Source: a virus. Taken from it: a stretch of DNA of 64,000 bases. Below are positions 45,790-54,030 of this stretch, piece by piece. Numbering within the stretch: the stretch's first letter is position 1; the number at the start of each line of letters is the position of its first letter. The stretch spans positions 1 to 64,000 of IMG/VR virus record IMGVR_UViG_3300023278_003531; one strand, written 5' to 3'. The notes beneath the pieces were generated by a model, which was given only the letters and a program-made list of their open reading frames with translations, ran no database searches and was not told where the DNA came from. The position numbers and the translations under genes are program-made.

Positions 45790-47118
45790 TTACGTAGTCC
45801 TTAGTATTCTGGGACGTACAAATACCTTACGAAGCTTGTTATCCACTCTTACTTCTAGGGTAGAGATATCCACACCGTGTTCTACCCCATATACCTCAAA
45901 AGAGAGTCCGGTTCTGTTATCAACAAAAGAATCACAAGGACCGGGCTCCATGTTTATGTATATGGGCTCATTACTTTCCTCCACATCAAACGCACAGACG
46001 AAGAGCGATCGGTTCTGGAGTTCGGAAAGATCCCTTGCCTCCATGGAAAGGGTCACATTAGAATCATAATTCCAAGGAGCATCGGGGTGTGTATAAGTTA
46101 CATGGTATCCAGTAGCGGTAGCGCCTATTGGGACTCCAGAGACAGTAGCAAAGTCCTGGATAGTTATTGCGTCTAAGGTCACACCACTGCAGACAGTGAT
46201 TCCCTCCACCGACAGCCTAATAGAATCCGGATCTACTCCCTCCCCGAAATCTAAAACATCGAAGGAAACAGGAGCAACTACGGATGCTCCCGATGATCCA
46301 CATGAAGGGAGAATATTTCTGTAAAAGGGGGGTCGTACATCTGGAACCGTCTGCCATTCACAATGAATGAAGAAGGTATTTTCCGGCTCGGCGGTGTCGT
46401 CTATGGTAAGTTCTACCACCACCGTGGAGTCGTATAAGAAATTACTAGGGGGATCATAGAACAACTGGAGACCGTTAGGAATACTAGAAATAACGAACGT
46501 AGGACTATCCTGAACCTCGACCCCCTGCACTTTAAATATAAGAGTATCGGCATCTAAAGGCGACCCGAAGTCGCGAATTCTCCAAAGAATGTTAGTATTT
46601 ACTGCATTTTTTACACTCAAGCAGGGGGGAAATACCAACTCCAAAAAATCAAACTGGGTGATCTGAAACGAATTGCTAATCTCGGGCTCTTGTTGAATCG
46701 GCCTGCTTAAGGTACTACCAGCAGTAGTAATACCAAACTGCTCTAAAGGCTGACCATCGTCCTCAAACCCCAGCTGCTGGACAGGGGTTTCGGGCTTGGT
46801 ATCGTGGGTAGAATTAGGATGATTAGCAGTAACTAGAAGATGTTGCTGAATGGCGTGATCGTTCTCAGGATCAGGGAAACCGGCTGCAAATACTAAATCA
46901 CCCAACTGCCGGATCGGCTTAGAATAAGATCCCGTCGGATTGTTGTGCCCGTCGGGCCGAGTACGTACAGTAAGACGCTGTTCAATGGGTTCAGACTGGG
47001 TATTTAATTTGAGAGAGGTCTGAGTTATAGGCCTACTAACATCAGGCGTTATACCTCCAGGATTAGTGGTCAGATCACCTTTCTGAACGCTGATCGCTTC
47101 TAGTACTTGAGAGCCCAT
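45790..47118 (-). CDS. Ig-repeat tail protein, 442 aa
   Basis: The first ~150 residues are polar and low in secondary-structure signal (GITTAGST, many P and Q). Then two full Ig-like repeats (about 165-275 and 275-395) share a 'DFG.[GP].D.D[ST][IL].[LF].V.G' strand pair (DFGSPLDADTLIFKVQG, DFGEGVDPDSIRLSVEG). A third begins at about 405 (GVEHGVDISTLEVRVDN) but ends after roughly 35 residues at the C-terminus, so it is truncated. The module is the same type as in the 1110-aa protein. The start shares one base with the stop of the 444-aa gene. A fibre or adaptor role is inferred. Confidence 0.72.
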   Translation of the reverse strand: MGSQVLEAISVQKGDLTTNPGGITPDVSRPITQTSLKLNTQSEPIEQRLTVRTRPDGHNNPTGSYSKPIRQLGDLVFAAGFPDPENDHAIQQHLLVTANHPNSTHDTKPETPVQQLGFEDDGQPLEQFGITTAGSTLSRPIQQEPEISNSFQITQFDFLELVFPPCLSVKNAVNTNILWRIRDFGSPLDADTLIFKVQGVEVQDSPTFVISSIPNGLQLFYDPPSNFLYDSTVVVELTIDDTAEPENTFFIHCEWQTVPDVRPPFYRNILPSCGSSGASVVAPVSFDVLDFGEGVDPDSIRLSVEGITVCSGVTLDAITIQDFATVSGVPIGATATGYHVTYTHPDAPWNYDSNVTLSMEARDLSELQNRSLFVCAFDVEESNEPIYINMEPGPCDSFVDNRTGLSFEVYGVEHGVDISTLEVRVDNKLRKVFVRPRILRTT

Positions 47119-48452
47119 TAGGGCAGAACCTGCGCTTTGACATCCATCAGTAAGTCTATGGCAGTCACACTAGGAGTGAATTCTGAACTTGCTCTTCCCA
47201 AAATGTCCGTACCGCTAATTGCAGGATCCATAGTACCTGGGATACCGGCGGCTCCTGCATTATTAACTGTAGTCGTGAATTGAATATCCTTTCCCAGAAC
47301 TGGGAAATTATACTGGTCTCTAACTTCTGCGGTCACCGTAAATTTACGAGACTTAGGAGATGATAGAGAGATTGCAAACCTGGTGGGAGAAAAGTTCAGG
47401 GCAATAGATTTTATAAAAGAGAGATTGGTCTCCGTCTGGAAGTTATAATCCGGCGCTCGATTTATTGTAGTATAGGTTCCAGTAGGTATATCCTCAGTCG
47501 TCTCTTTCTGCTGCAACTTGTAATAGAGATTATTATCCAAATCAGAAATGAGATCAAATGCCTCTATCAAGTTAGCTCTATCCGCCGCCATCAAGTTGAT
47601 TGTGATGGAAGACTCTATAGCCCAAACAGGGGCGCCCAAATTAACGGTCAGCAACATCGGGCCTCTAATAAAAGAAAGACGGGTCTGATCAAAGTCTGCC
47701 GCCACCACCGCGTTATACTTTCTACCAGTAGTAGTAGTTAGGGGCGACTTGCTGGGATATTCAAAACTACTTAGAGACCCCTCATCATCCTCACCTCTCC
47801 CAGAAAAGGAATGATCATTGAAGACCCAAATCTTCTTGGTCACACTTACAGGATCGGAGTTATTGTAGTTGCTGGCCAACCCTCCCTGTTTTAGGAACAA
47901 AACAGTATTGTTTAGCTGATTGAGTCCTCCAACAATGAGACTCTCCTCTTGTCCCTCAGACCCTGCAAAAGTACTGGGGCCCAGATATAACTCATCTCCC
48001 AATGCAATTTCAGAGATGTCATTAAGCTGTATGGAGGAACTGCCTTGGGTTGTAGAACCTACAAGCTGTCTGTGATAGTGTTCTATCGCAAACGCTCTAG
48101 ACTCATATACCGTATTTGGCTGATTGAGTAGGGTCAATTCATCTTGCCAACGCAGCTCGGAAGGAGATGCGGTGGGGAACAAATTGGTCTTGTGGGGAAA
48201 AAGTCTCCACTTCTTAATCACTATGCCTAAATCAGAAGGTAATTCTTCCAAAGTCCAAAAGAAAGTACCGTCGTAATGCAACTCAATGACCGGATTTCTT
48301 AGCTGAGAAAGGGTAATGGGAAAAGTATCTACCACATCTCCATCAGCTTCCACTTGGAACAATGCATCTACACTCTTGTTTATCGTGTAGAAAAAACCGG
48401 TCAGCGGGCCGAATGAAAAATTACCATCATTGATGCTTATGTTATCTGGCAT
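47118..48452 (-). CDS. Tail protein with C-terminal Ig-like domain, paralogue of 48467-49813
   Basis: 444 aa. Shares with the upstream 448-aa protein an N-terminal pattern (FFYTINKSVDALFQ vs YFYSFDQATDTMIQ), a middle pattern (YDGTFFWTLEEL vs YDGESWWTMEHL; YLGPST vs FIGPST; IWVFNDHSF vs LWVFNQHYL) and a Big-1-like C-terminal domain (KFTVTAEVRDQYNFPVLGKDI, then ASSEFTPSV). So the two genes arose by duplication. The N-terminal part may be a propeller-like or beta-sandwich receptor domain. It ends with a 1-base overlap into the 442-aa gene. Confidence 0.75.
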   Translation of the reverse strand: MPDNISINDGNFSFGPLTGFFYTINKSVDALFQVEADGDVVDTFPITLSQLRNPVIELHYDGTFFWTLEELPSDLGIVIKKWRLFPHKTNLFPTASPSELRWQDELTLLNQPNTVYESRAFAIEHYHRQLVGSTTQGSSSIQLNDISEIALGDELYLGPSTFAGSEGQEESLIVGGLNQLNNTVLFLKQGGLASNYNNSDPVSVTKKIWVFNDHSFSGRGEDDEGSLSSFEYPSKSPLTTTTGRKYNAVVAADFDQTRLSFIRGPMLLTVNLGAPVWAIESSITINLMAADRANLIEAFDLISDLDNNLYYKLQQKETTEDIPTGTYTTINRAPDYNFQTETNLSFIKSIALNFSPTRFAISLSSPKSRKFTVTAEVRDQYNFPVLGKDIQFTTTVNNAGAAGIPGTMDPAISGTDILGRASSEFTPSVTAIDLLMDVKAQVLP

Positions 48453-48466
48453 GGAGTCCCCGCCCC

Positions 48467-49813
48467 CTAAATGCTAACCACCGCAGATATAGTAACCAGT
48501 CCCGCAGTATCACCTGCGGTATAAGTCACGGTCGCCTGACCGTTCGAGTCTAGGGAAATAGAACCAGTCTCTGAAAGACCAGAACCAGTACCACCCCCAC
48601 TGGTCTGGAAAACAATAGTAGCTGCTGGTGTTTGTAGGTAAGGAAGTGCGTACTGATCGGTAACCGTAGCGGTAATGACCGAAGTAGAAATTTGATCCGC
48701 AGCCAAAATAGCAGGGGCCGAAGACAAAGCAATTGCGGTTGGGAAGGGCTTGAATGTGGCTAACTGGTAGTTGTAGGTAGATTCAGTAGATTCAGTACCA
48801 TCAATGTTAAACTTCTGTTGAAGTCTGAACAGAGTATCTTTTTCCAATGCGAAATCAAAAACGGTATATACTGTATTAGAATCCGGGCTTAGATTATTCT
48901 GAATAGCAGATAATTCCGTAATAAGTTGAGGGTCTAACGCATCTATGAAAAGGAGATTGTTGGTACGTATGAAAATAATATAACTACGCTTATTGAATTG
49001 AGACAACGACCCGTCAAATACTCCTCCCGAAGGATTACTAGGAGTAACACCCGCTTCGATAAGATCAACGAAAGTAGCAGCATCCACATCCTTATAAGCA
49101 CCCCCTGAGGTTCTGGACAGAACAGTACCCTGTTGGATACTAATCTTATACAACGCCCCTGCATCCTGAGACTTCAAGTAATGCTGATTAAATACCCAGA
49201 GATTCTTACTAAATACTACCGTATCGCCCGCATTAAACCCTACGGTTTTGTCCGCAGAGAGCGTAACGACCTTAGTGGCAGGATTAGTTGAGGAAACAGT
49301 AACTCTAAGAGACTGCCCTGTGAAATCAGTAGGAGATGTCTTAGTACTAGGCCCAATGAACATAGTGGTTCCTGCGGTCAGTAATCCAAATATATTGGAA
49401 TCTACAGAGTTATCGAAACTAACCGTTATAGTATCAGTATTCTCAGCACCGCCTGCAAGCACTGTACCTGTGTACATCTCCAGTGAAAATGCATTAGCTT
49501 CGAAATCATCAGTGGCATTGGACGCAAAACTATATGATTGCTGCAATACCATAACAAAGTTGGAAATAACCCACCTCTTGATGATAAAACCATCAGACGC
49601 CGTAGCAGACAGATGCTCCATAGTCCACCAGCTTTCCCCATCGTATGTCATATCAATCACTTCTCGGGAAATAGATGTGTCCAGAGGATAAGCGAAAGCC
49701 AACGTACCATCATCCGTCTTCTGGATCATGGTATCCGTGGCCTGATCGAAGCTGTAAAAATAACCATCTACGCGAGTGACGTTGCCGTTAAGTAGGCGAA
49801 CATTCTGAATCAT
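48467..49813 (-). CDS. Tail protein with C-terminal Ig-like domain, paralogue of 47118-48452
   Basis: 448 aa, the first of the two tandem duplicates. N-terminal propeller-like strands (GYFYSFDQATDTMIQ, YDGESWWTMEHL) lead into a longer beta region, and the last ~90 residues are a Big-1-like Ig domain (STSVITATVTDQYALPYL, GQATVTYTAGDTAGLVTISA). Big-1 domains in bacterial and phage adhesins are structural spacers. GGAGAGATAC lies before the ATG. The role is likely in the tail fibre or baseplate periphery. Confidence 0.75.
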   Translation of the reverse strand: MIQNVRLLNGNVTRVDGYFYSFDQATDTMIQKTDDGTLAFAYPLDTSISREVIDMTYDGESWWTMEHLSATASDGFIIKRWVISNFVMVLQQSYSFASNATDDFEANAFSLEMYTGTVLAGGAENTDTITVSFDNSVDSNIFGLLTAGTTMFIGPSTKTSPTDFTGQSLRVTVSSTNPATKVVTLSADKTVGFNAGDTVVFSKNLWVFNQHYLKSQDAGALYKISIQQGTVLSRTSGGAYKDVDAATFVDLIEAGVTPSNPSGGVFDGSLSQFNKRSYIIFIRTNNLLFIDALDPQLITELSAIQNNLSPDSNTVYTVFDFALEKDTLFRLQQKFNIDGTESTESTYNYQLATFKPFPTAIALSSAPAILAADQISTSVITATVTDQYALPYLQTPAATIVFQTSGGGTGSGLSETGSISLDSNGQATVTYTAGDTAGLVTISAVVSI

Positions 49814-49822
49814 GTATCTCTC

Positions 49823-50437
49823 CTAGTTATAGGATCTTTTGGGCCTGTATATTATCTGAAAATCAAACACATTTCCTCTAAACTCCACGGACTCTCCTGA
49901 CTGCGCCACGCCACTTGTGATTATAGGAAAACCATTCAACGTCATCTGAAGTGTGGATAAATCTAAACCTGAGGAAGGCAAAGGCTCGGTAATGCGATAA
50001 ATAACATTAGACTGGATATGTACATCCGTGTTAGCGTCTAACGCGGGCTCTGCACTTTCGAGTTGGGGAGGTTTGTTATCGGGGAGTAAAGCAGTCCAAG
50101 CCACTCTATCACCAATTCTTCCCATAGCTGCCTGTATTTCTTCGTGGAATGTTTCTTCTGAAATAAGATTAACGAACTCCGGCGGGATAGGTTGTCCTGT
50201 ATCCTTATCCAACTCATCTCGAGGAGGGGCTACCATCAACAACCATATGGAATCACCTTCCGGATCTGTTAGATTAGGAAATTCAATCCCGGACGCGGTC
50301 ACCCCTGAAATAGTGGGGACCTGATCAGGCCTAACCGGGTTCTTAAAGGATTTTACAGGGTCTAGCTGGAGAGATACTGTAAGAGGAACAATTTTATCAT
50401 CGGGAGCCCTACTATTTCGAAGATAAAATACGACCAT
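49823..50437 (-). CDS. Small tail protein ending in partial Ig-like domain, 204 aa
   Basis: The N-terminal half has helical and polar stretches (DPVKSFKNPVRPDQVPT, ETFHEEIQAAMGRIGDRVAWTALLPD). The C-terminal 80 residues (PPQLESAEPALDANTDVHIQ, GLDLSTLQMTLNGFP) match the first half of the Ig-like repeat seen in the 442- and 1110-aa proteins, but the chain stops at FDFQIIYRPKRSYN, where the later strands should follow. The gene lies 3 bp after the 318-aa gene and just before the paralogous pair. Function unknown; structural role likely. Confidence 0.68.
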   Translation of the reverse strand: MVVFYLRNSRAPDDKIVPLTVSLQLDPVKSFKNPVRPDQVPTISGVTASGIEFPNLTDPEGDSIWLLMVAPPRDELDKDTGQPIPPEFVNLISEETFHEEIQAAMGRIGDRVAWTALLPDNKPPQLESAEPALDANTDVHIQSNVIYRITEPLPSSGLDLSTLQMTLNGFPIITSGVAQSGESVEFRGNVFDFQIIYRPKRSYN

Positions 50438-50440
50438 TAA

Positions 50441-51397
50441 TTACGCCGAGAAGTCTATTTGATTTACGATGCTGTCGATCTGGAATCTGTAAAGCGCATC
50501 CAGTGTAGTAATAGCAGATACAGGAGATGCTGTTTCAATCTCGTGATACTTTCGTACCTGAGAACCTCCACTATAGGTCGTTGACAGTCCGGTAGTTATT
50601 CCTGAAGTCGTTACAAATCTAATCTCGGACGCACTCAGCCCTCCGGTCACTCCCGCACCAGAAATGAGAACTATCTGGGAATTAACAGTGTCTCTGACCT
50701 CAAGCGCAGATCCTGCTGAGAAGCCCGCAGTGCTTACAACTTCTAGAAGATCTCCAGAAGAGTAGTCTGATGCTAAAGTGGTCTGGGCGATCTGACGAGC
50801 AGCAAGCAGCTCGCTGGAAACAAACAGGTGGAGTCCCAAAGTCTCTCTAATGTCAGTTCCTGAATCAGGAACATCGATTGCAACAGAACTCCTACCCGAG
50901 CCCGTGAATTTCTCAGTCACTGTTCCAGACTCAATGCTGAATACACCATTAAGGAAACGTACCTGCGCATTGAGATAAGAAAGATTTCCTATCTTTGCGC
51001 CGCCGGCACCGATATCAGCCTCTAATCGAAGTTTATCTTCTATGTCCTGCGCAACGTCGGCCGGGAGAAGATTTGTCCCCACCTCTAGAGTGATATCCAC
51101 TCCGGATCCGATTGCTTCGTCGAGCGCGACCTTTAAACCACTAGACGCTCCGATATCTATTAGTGCGGTTGTGGGTGCCGTACCTCGCAAAAATCCTCTT
51201 ACCATTTCGTTCTTGAATATGTTTTGGATTGCTCCCCCACCAGACGCGGTTGCAGTCGTGGTTGAAGAAGTAACCCAGATTTCGTCACCTTCCGGATTGC
51301 CACCATTAGGAACTACTTGCGCGATATCTAATGTGATGGTCTTTGCTGTTCCGCCCGGGAAATTTACTATATCCTTCACTGTAACATTGATTGCCAT
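50441..51397 (-). CDS. Structural tail protein, 318 aa
   Basis: Beta-rich with an alpha/beta middle. Residues about 105-190 contain VAQDIEDKLRLEADIG and FSIESGTVTEKF, then RETLGLHLF. The same order (IARDISLQL, LRIESGTRASD, FVLGLTT) occurs in the 2631-aa protein, so a shared module of about 90 residues is present. A second repeat with TLASDYSSGDLLEVVSTAGF follows. No enzyme motif or membrane segment was seen. GGAGGAGATTTAA precedes the ATG. A baseplate or tail-fibre adaptor is possible. Confidence 0.68.
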   Translation of the reverse strand: MAINVTVKDIVNFPGGTAKTITLDIAQVVPNGGNPEGDEIWVTSSTTTATASGGGAIQNIFKNEMVRGFLRGTAPTTALIDIGASSGLKVALDEAIGSGVDITLEVGTNLLPADVAQDIEDKLRLEADIGAGGAKIGNLSYLNAQVRFLNGVFSIESGTVTEKFTGSGRSSVAIDVPDSGTDIRETLGLHLFVSSELLAARQIAQTTLASDYSSGDLLEVVSTAGFSAGSALEVRDTVNSQIVLISGAGVTGGLSASEIRFVTTSGITTGLSTTYSGGSQVRKYHEIETASPVSAITTLDALYRFQIDSIVNQIDFSA

Positions 51398-51994
51398 TTA
51401 AATCTCCTCCTTTTCTGCTAGGAATTCCTCAACAGTTTTTGTATGTTTTCTTAGATTACAAAAGGGACAGGACAAACATAGGTTTTTGTCATCATGAAGT
51501 CCTCCCCGGGAAACGGGAACCATGTACTCTAAATGCCATTTATCTAGTTTCTCCTGGCAATAGTAACACATACCATCCTGTTCTTTAGATAATTTTTCAA
51601 TTATGTCTGGGGAAACCACACCCATCTGATCTTTTAGACTTACATAGTATTTATGCTTGTATAGTCTACGTTTATCAGGATTACTATCCCACCATTCTCT
51701 GTGCTTCTTAGATATTTCAGTCTTGTTAAGTTGATACCATTCGGAAAGATATTTCTTTCTACGGTATCTGTTTTCTTCTTCCCAAGCGGCGCGATATTCC
51801 TTAAATCTTTCTCCATTTTCCTTAAGCCATTCTCGTGATTTTCTGTCCTTGTGTTCTTTATTTCTAATATACCAATTTTTAGAAGATTTAGAAATACAAT
51901 ACTTACAATAACTGGTAAGACCATCTTTGTTACGAGAACATTTACTAAACTCATAGTCTCTTTTATCTTCTTTACATTTTCTACAATTCTTCAT
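51398..51994 (-). CDS. HNH homing endonuclease, free-standing
   Basis: 198 aa from the ATG at 51994, which overlaps the 135-aa gene stop by four bases (ATGA); a frame extending to 52186 overlaps the neighbour and codes implausible sequence. The N-terminal Zn finger (C4, C7, C30, C33, CRKCKED...YCKYC) and a long basic helical linker lead to the HNH motif near the C-terminus (MCYYCQEKL, HLEYMVPVSRGGLH, NLCLSCPFCNLRKHTK), with the zinc pairs CxxC and CPFC. It is probably a mobile endonuclease inserted between tail genes. It appears more AT-rich than its neighbours, as seen from the many A/T runs. Confidence 0.87.
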   Translation of the reverse strand: MKNCRKCKEDKRDYEFSKCSRNKDGLTSYCKYCISKSSKNWYIRNKEHKDRKSREWLKENGERFKEYRAAWEEENRYRRKKYLSEWYQLNKTEISKKHREWWDSNPDKRRLYKHKYYVSLKDQMGVVSPDIIEKLSKEQDGMCYYCQEKLDKWHLEYMVPVSRGGLHDDKNLCLSCPFCNLRKHTKTVEEFLAEKEEI

Positions 51995-52398
51995 ATCTGA
52001 TAATACCTTGTGCCCGAAACTATTGTTCTGCCTTGCTCTAAAGCCTCCACCGTCCCAGAAACTGCAGGATCGGAATCGGCACACGCTGTGGAACCTGGAG
52101 TAGGTACAAACCGCCTCCCATGTTGTGTAACTTCTGTCGTTGCGGTACCTATGTAATAAGGGCACCCGTTGTCTGCACAAACCCATCCCAGATAACCTCC
52201 TCCTAGGGAATAGGTGTGCATGCGGCCGCTGGTCTCATGATGATGTACCTTCTCGCCGCCCGGCACTTCAGCATTCTGATTATAGTCTGTTATCTGTGTC
52301 GAGTATGGACAGTATCGCCAAGTCTTAGCACCTCTAACTTTACTTCCCGAAACTACCGGACCCGGCTCAAATATACCCCCCGATGGTAGAATTGTCAT
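51991..52398 (-). CDS. Small His/Cys-rich tail protein, 135 aa
   Basis: Contains EKVHHHETSGRMHTYS (H52-H54, H61) and cysteines C30, C74, C79 (WVCADNGCPYY). Such clusters may bind a metal, as HxH motifs do at the iron-bound tips of some phage spikes. The rest is beta-rich, with GGGYLGWV and a C-terminal VEALEQGRTIVSGTRYYQI. No membrane segment. Its ATG follows the stop of the 137-aa gene directly. The tip role is inference from the HxH motif and position in the distal tail gene run. Confidence 0.6.
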   Translation of the reverse strand: MTILPSGGIFEPGPVVSGSKVRGAKTWRYCPYSTQITDYNQNAEVPGGEKVHHHETSGRMHTYSLGGGYLGWVCADNGCPYYIGTATTEVTQHGRRFVPTPGSTACADSDPAVSGTVEALEQGRTIVSGTRYYQI

Positions 52399-52812
52399 CT
52401 AGTACTTCCTCTCCCCTTCCTTCTTATGGACTTCACTCCAGTAAACTAAAAGGTATGGATGCTTAGATTCTTCATGCTCTTTGCAATCAATCAGGATCCA
52501 ATCATCATTCTCTAGTCTTTCTAAAACATTTACGTACTTACCTTGTACCCACACCTCTTTCAAAAAAACTTTGTCATCCCTGTAATTTACCCCTTTCCAC
52601 TTCAGAACAGCCTGGTAATAGTCATCCATTGCCGCCAAAATAACGTGCTGCTTAGTCATATCCAACATAAGCTGATCGTCGTCATTGATCTGGGCGGCAT
52701 CACTAAGAACAGGTCCTGTAAAATAAGCACCCTTGAGTACTGCCTTGTCGTCCTGGGGATACTCTACCGAATCCCAGTGTAGTTCCAAACGATATTTCTT
52801 CAAAACATCCAT
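52399..52812 (-). CDS. Hypothetical tail-region protein, 137 aa
   Basis: Alternating short strands and helices (RLELHWDSVEYP, VILAAMDDYYQAVLKWKGV, KVFLKEVWVQGKYVNVLERL), with an aromatic-rich C-terminal half and no cysteine pair. I recognise no family. The stop abuts the start of the 135-aa gene, and it lies 13 bp after the 229-aa gene, so it belongs to the tail operon. A tail assembly or baseplate role is plausible but not shown. Confidence 0.65.
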   Translation of the reverse strand: MDVLKKYRLELHWDSVEYPQDDKAVLKGAYFTGPVLSDAAQINDDDQLMLDMTKQHVILAAMDDYYQAVLKWKGVNYRDDKVFLKEVWVQGKYVNVLERLENDDWILIDCKEHEESKHPYLLVYWSEVHKKEGERKY

Positions 52813-52825
52813 ACTAAAACTCCGA

Positions 52826-53515
52826 TTAAAAGAAGATCAACTGGTGGGGAATGCTGGCGGAAGAAGTTCCTCGCTTTCCGTCCTCCTTACCCACACCGCC
52901 ACCAATCTGGGTAGCCTTACCAAAATCCTGGTCGTCGTCCTGACCTAAACCAGGAGAACCTGCACTCACGTTTATGTTCCTTCCCGTGGCATCAACTAAT
53001 CCTGGGGTACCTGTTGTACTATCTACCAGAACCAGACCATCGTTAGAAACAATATCCGTTCCTGTAATTCTATTACCTTCAGAGAATCCCTGAATGTAAG
53101 CAATGTTACCCGTAAAGCCTGCAATCTGAGGCTTACCCGACAAGCTCCAACTCTCCTGTCCATATCCCTGGAAATCCTTTGAGTAGGAGAATCCAGTGAT
53201 AAACAGCGCATTACTTCCTGTACGTGTAATGGGAACGACTGAACCCGTGCAGGGGGCGGGAGTTATTGTGACATCCATCTTAGCAGTTGAATCTGCACAA
53301 GAGGTAGAGGGTGTAAGGGTAACAGGAGTCGAAGCTCCACCATAGCTAGAAATGCTGGAACTTTCCTGGGTAGTGACATTAGTGTCGAAAGCGTCGAAGC
53401 TCCCCAACTGAAACAAGCGTTCTACCTGAGGGGCTATGGTGAAACTAACAGACACAAATCCACTAGATATTTTATCAGATGTAACTGTGGTTCCCGCGCC
53501 GATTATAACCGCCAT
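52826..53515 (-). CDS. Beta-rich tail protein, 229 aa
   Basis: Opening strands (KISSGFVSVSFTIAPQVERLFQLG), then FITGFSYSKDFQGYGQESWSL in the middle and a glycine/aspartate-rich C-terminal stretch (GSPGLGQDDDQDFGKATQIGGG) ending IPHQLIFF. The overall pattern suits a tail-tube or distal-tail protein, although I cannot name the family. The gene abuts the 70-aa gene's stop codon side with no gap. It is one of several small structural genes between the hub genes and the large fibres. Confidence 0.62.
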   Translation of the reverse strand: MAVIIGAGTTVTSDKISSGFVSVSFTIAPQVERLFQLGSFDAFDTNVTTQESSSISSYGGASTPVTLTPSTSCADSTAKMDVTITPAPCTGSVVPITRTGSNALFITGFSYSKDFQGYGQESWSLSGKPQIAGFTGNIAYIQGFSEGNRITGTDIVSNDGLVLVDSTTGTPGLVDATGRNINVSAGSPGLGQDDDQDFGKATQIGGGVGKEDGKRGTSSASIPHQLIFF

Positions 53516-53728
53516 CTATTCCTGTTCCTCCTTTTTGGGCTTGGGGTTCCCACAAATGGAACAAGGATCACCCATGGTCAGCGCATCGCAGGAAGTACAT
53601 TTACCAATCTTACCAACAATCTCATCCGCCTTTGCGCGCTGGGCTGAAGAAAGATACGCATACTTCTGATAATATCCCGCAGCGCCGTCTTTATTCACCC
53701 TATTGTCTGGTCTTCCGCAGCAGCCCAT
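53516..53728 (-). CDS. Small cysteine-rich protein, 70 aa
   Basis: The ATG at 53728 is chosen because AAGGAGATATAAT lies just upstream; an in-frame ATG at 53764 overlaps the previous gene. The protein has MGCCGR at the start, then C-x2-C twice (KCTSCDALT, DPCSICGNPK), which fits a small zinc-binding or treble-clef fold. A helical stretch (SSAQRAKADEIVGKIG) lies before it. It is beside tail genes and could be structural or a small assembly factor. No known name. Confidence 0.65.
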   Translation of the reverse strand: MGCCGRPDNRVNKDGAAGYYQKYAYLSSAQRAKADEIVGKIGKCTSCDALTMGDPCSICGNPKPKKEEQE

Positions 53729-53739
53729 ATTATATCTCC

Positions 53740-54030
53740 TTAGGGGGTAGTTCCGCGAGGACAATCATCCGCGCAACCCGTCGCTATTAGTGTTATTTTA
53801 TGTTCAAATACCGTAGGGATTGACGCTGGAATTACTCCAGAACCTACCTCTGTAATATATCCTTTGAAATCCACGCCGCCAAAAGTTAATTCCGTGTAGT
53901 TGCGAGGGGGAGTGACCCCAGGCACCTGTTCTGTAGATACCACCGTAAAAGAAACTGTGGCTAATCCATTAGCCTGATACGTAATTGAAATCGTGGGACA
54001 ATCTATAAACTCGAAAACCTCCGTAGCCAT
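53740..54030 (-). CDS. Small beta-rich tail protein, 96 aa
   Basis: Strand-rich with two cysteines at the C-terminal end (GCADDCPRG). FIDCPTISITYQANGLATVSF and TELTFGGVDFKGYITEV resemble the first beta-barrel domain of hub-like tail proteins. The start shares one base with the stop of the GIY-YIG gene (TAATG). It lies between the GIY-YIG endonuclease and the 70-aa Cys protein. Function is not firmly known; a baseplate role is likely from context. Confidence 0.62.
   Translation of the reverse strand: MATEVFEFIDCPTISITYQANGLATVSFTVVSTEQVPGVTPPRNYTELTFGGVDFKGYITEVGSGVIPASIPTVFEHKITLIATGCADDCPRGTTP

Noticed and set aside
51995-52186. N-terminal extension of the HNH endonuclease frame
   Set aside because: Overlaps the 135-aa tail gene for its whole length and codes Arg/Cys-rich sequence unlike a protein start; the ATGA overlap start at 51994 is better.
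53729-53764. Longer start for the small Cys-rich protein
   Set aside because: Overlaps the previous gene's end; the ATG at 53728 has AAGGAG at good spacing.
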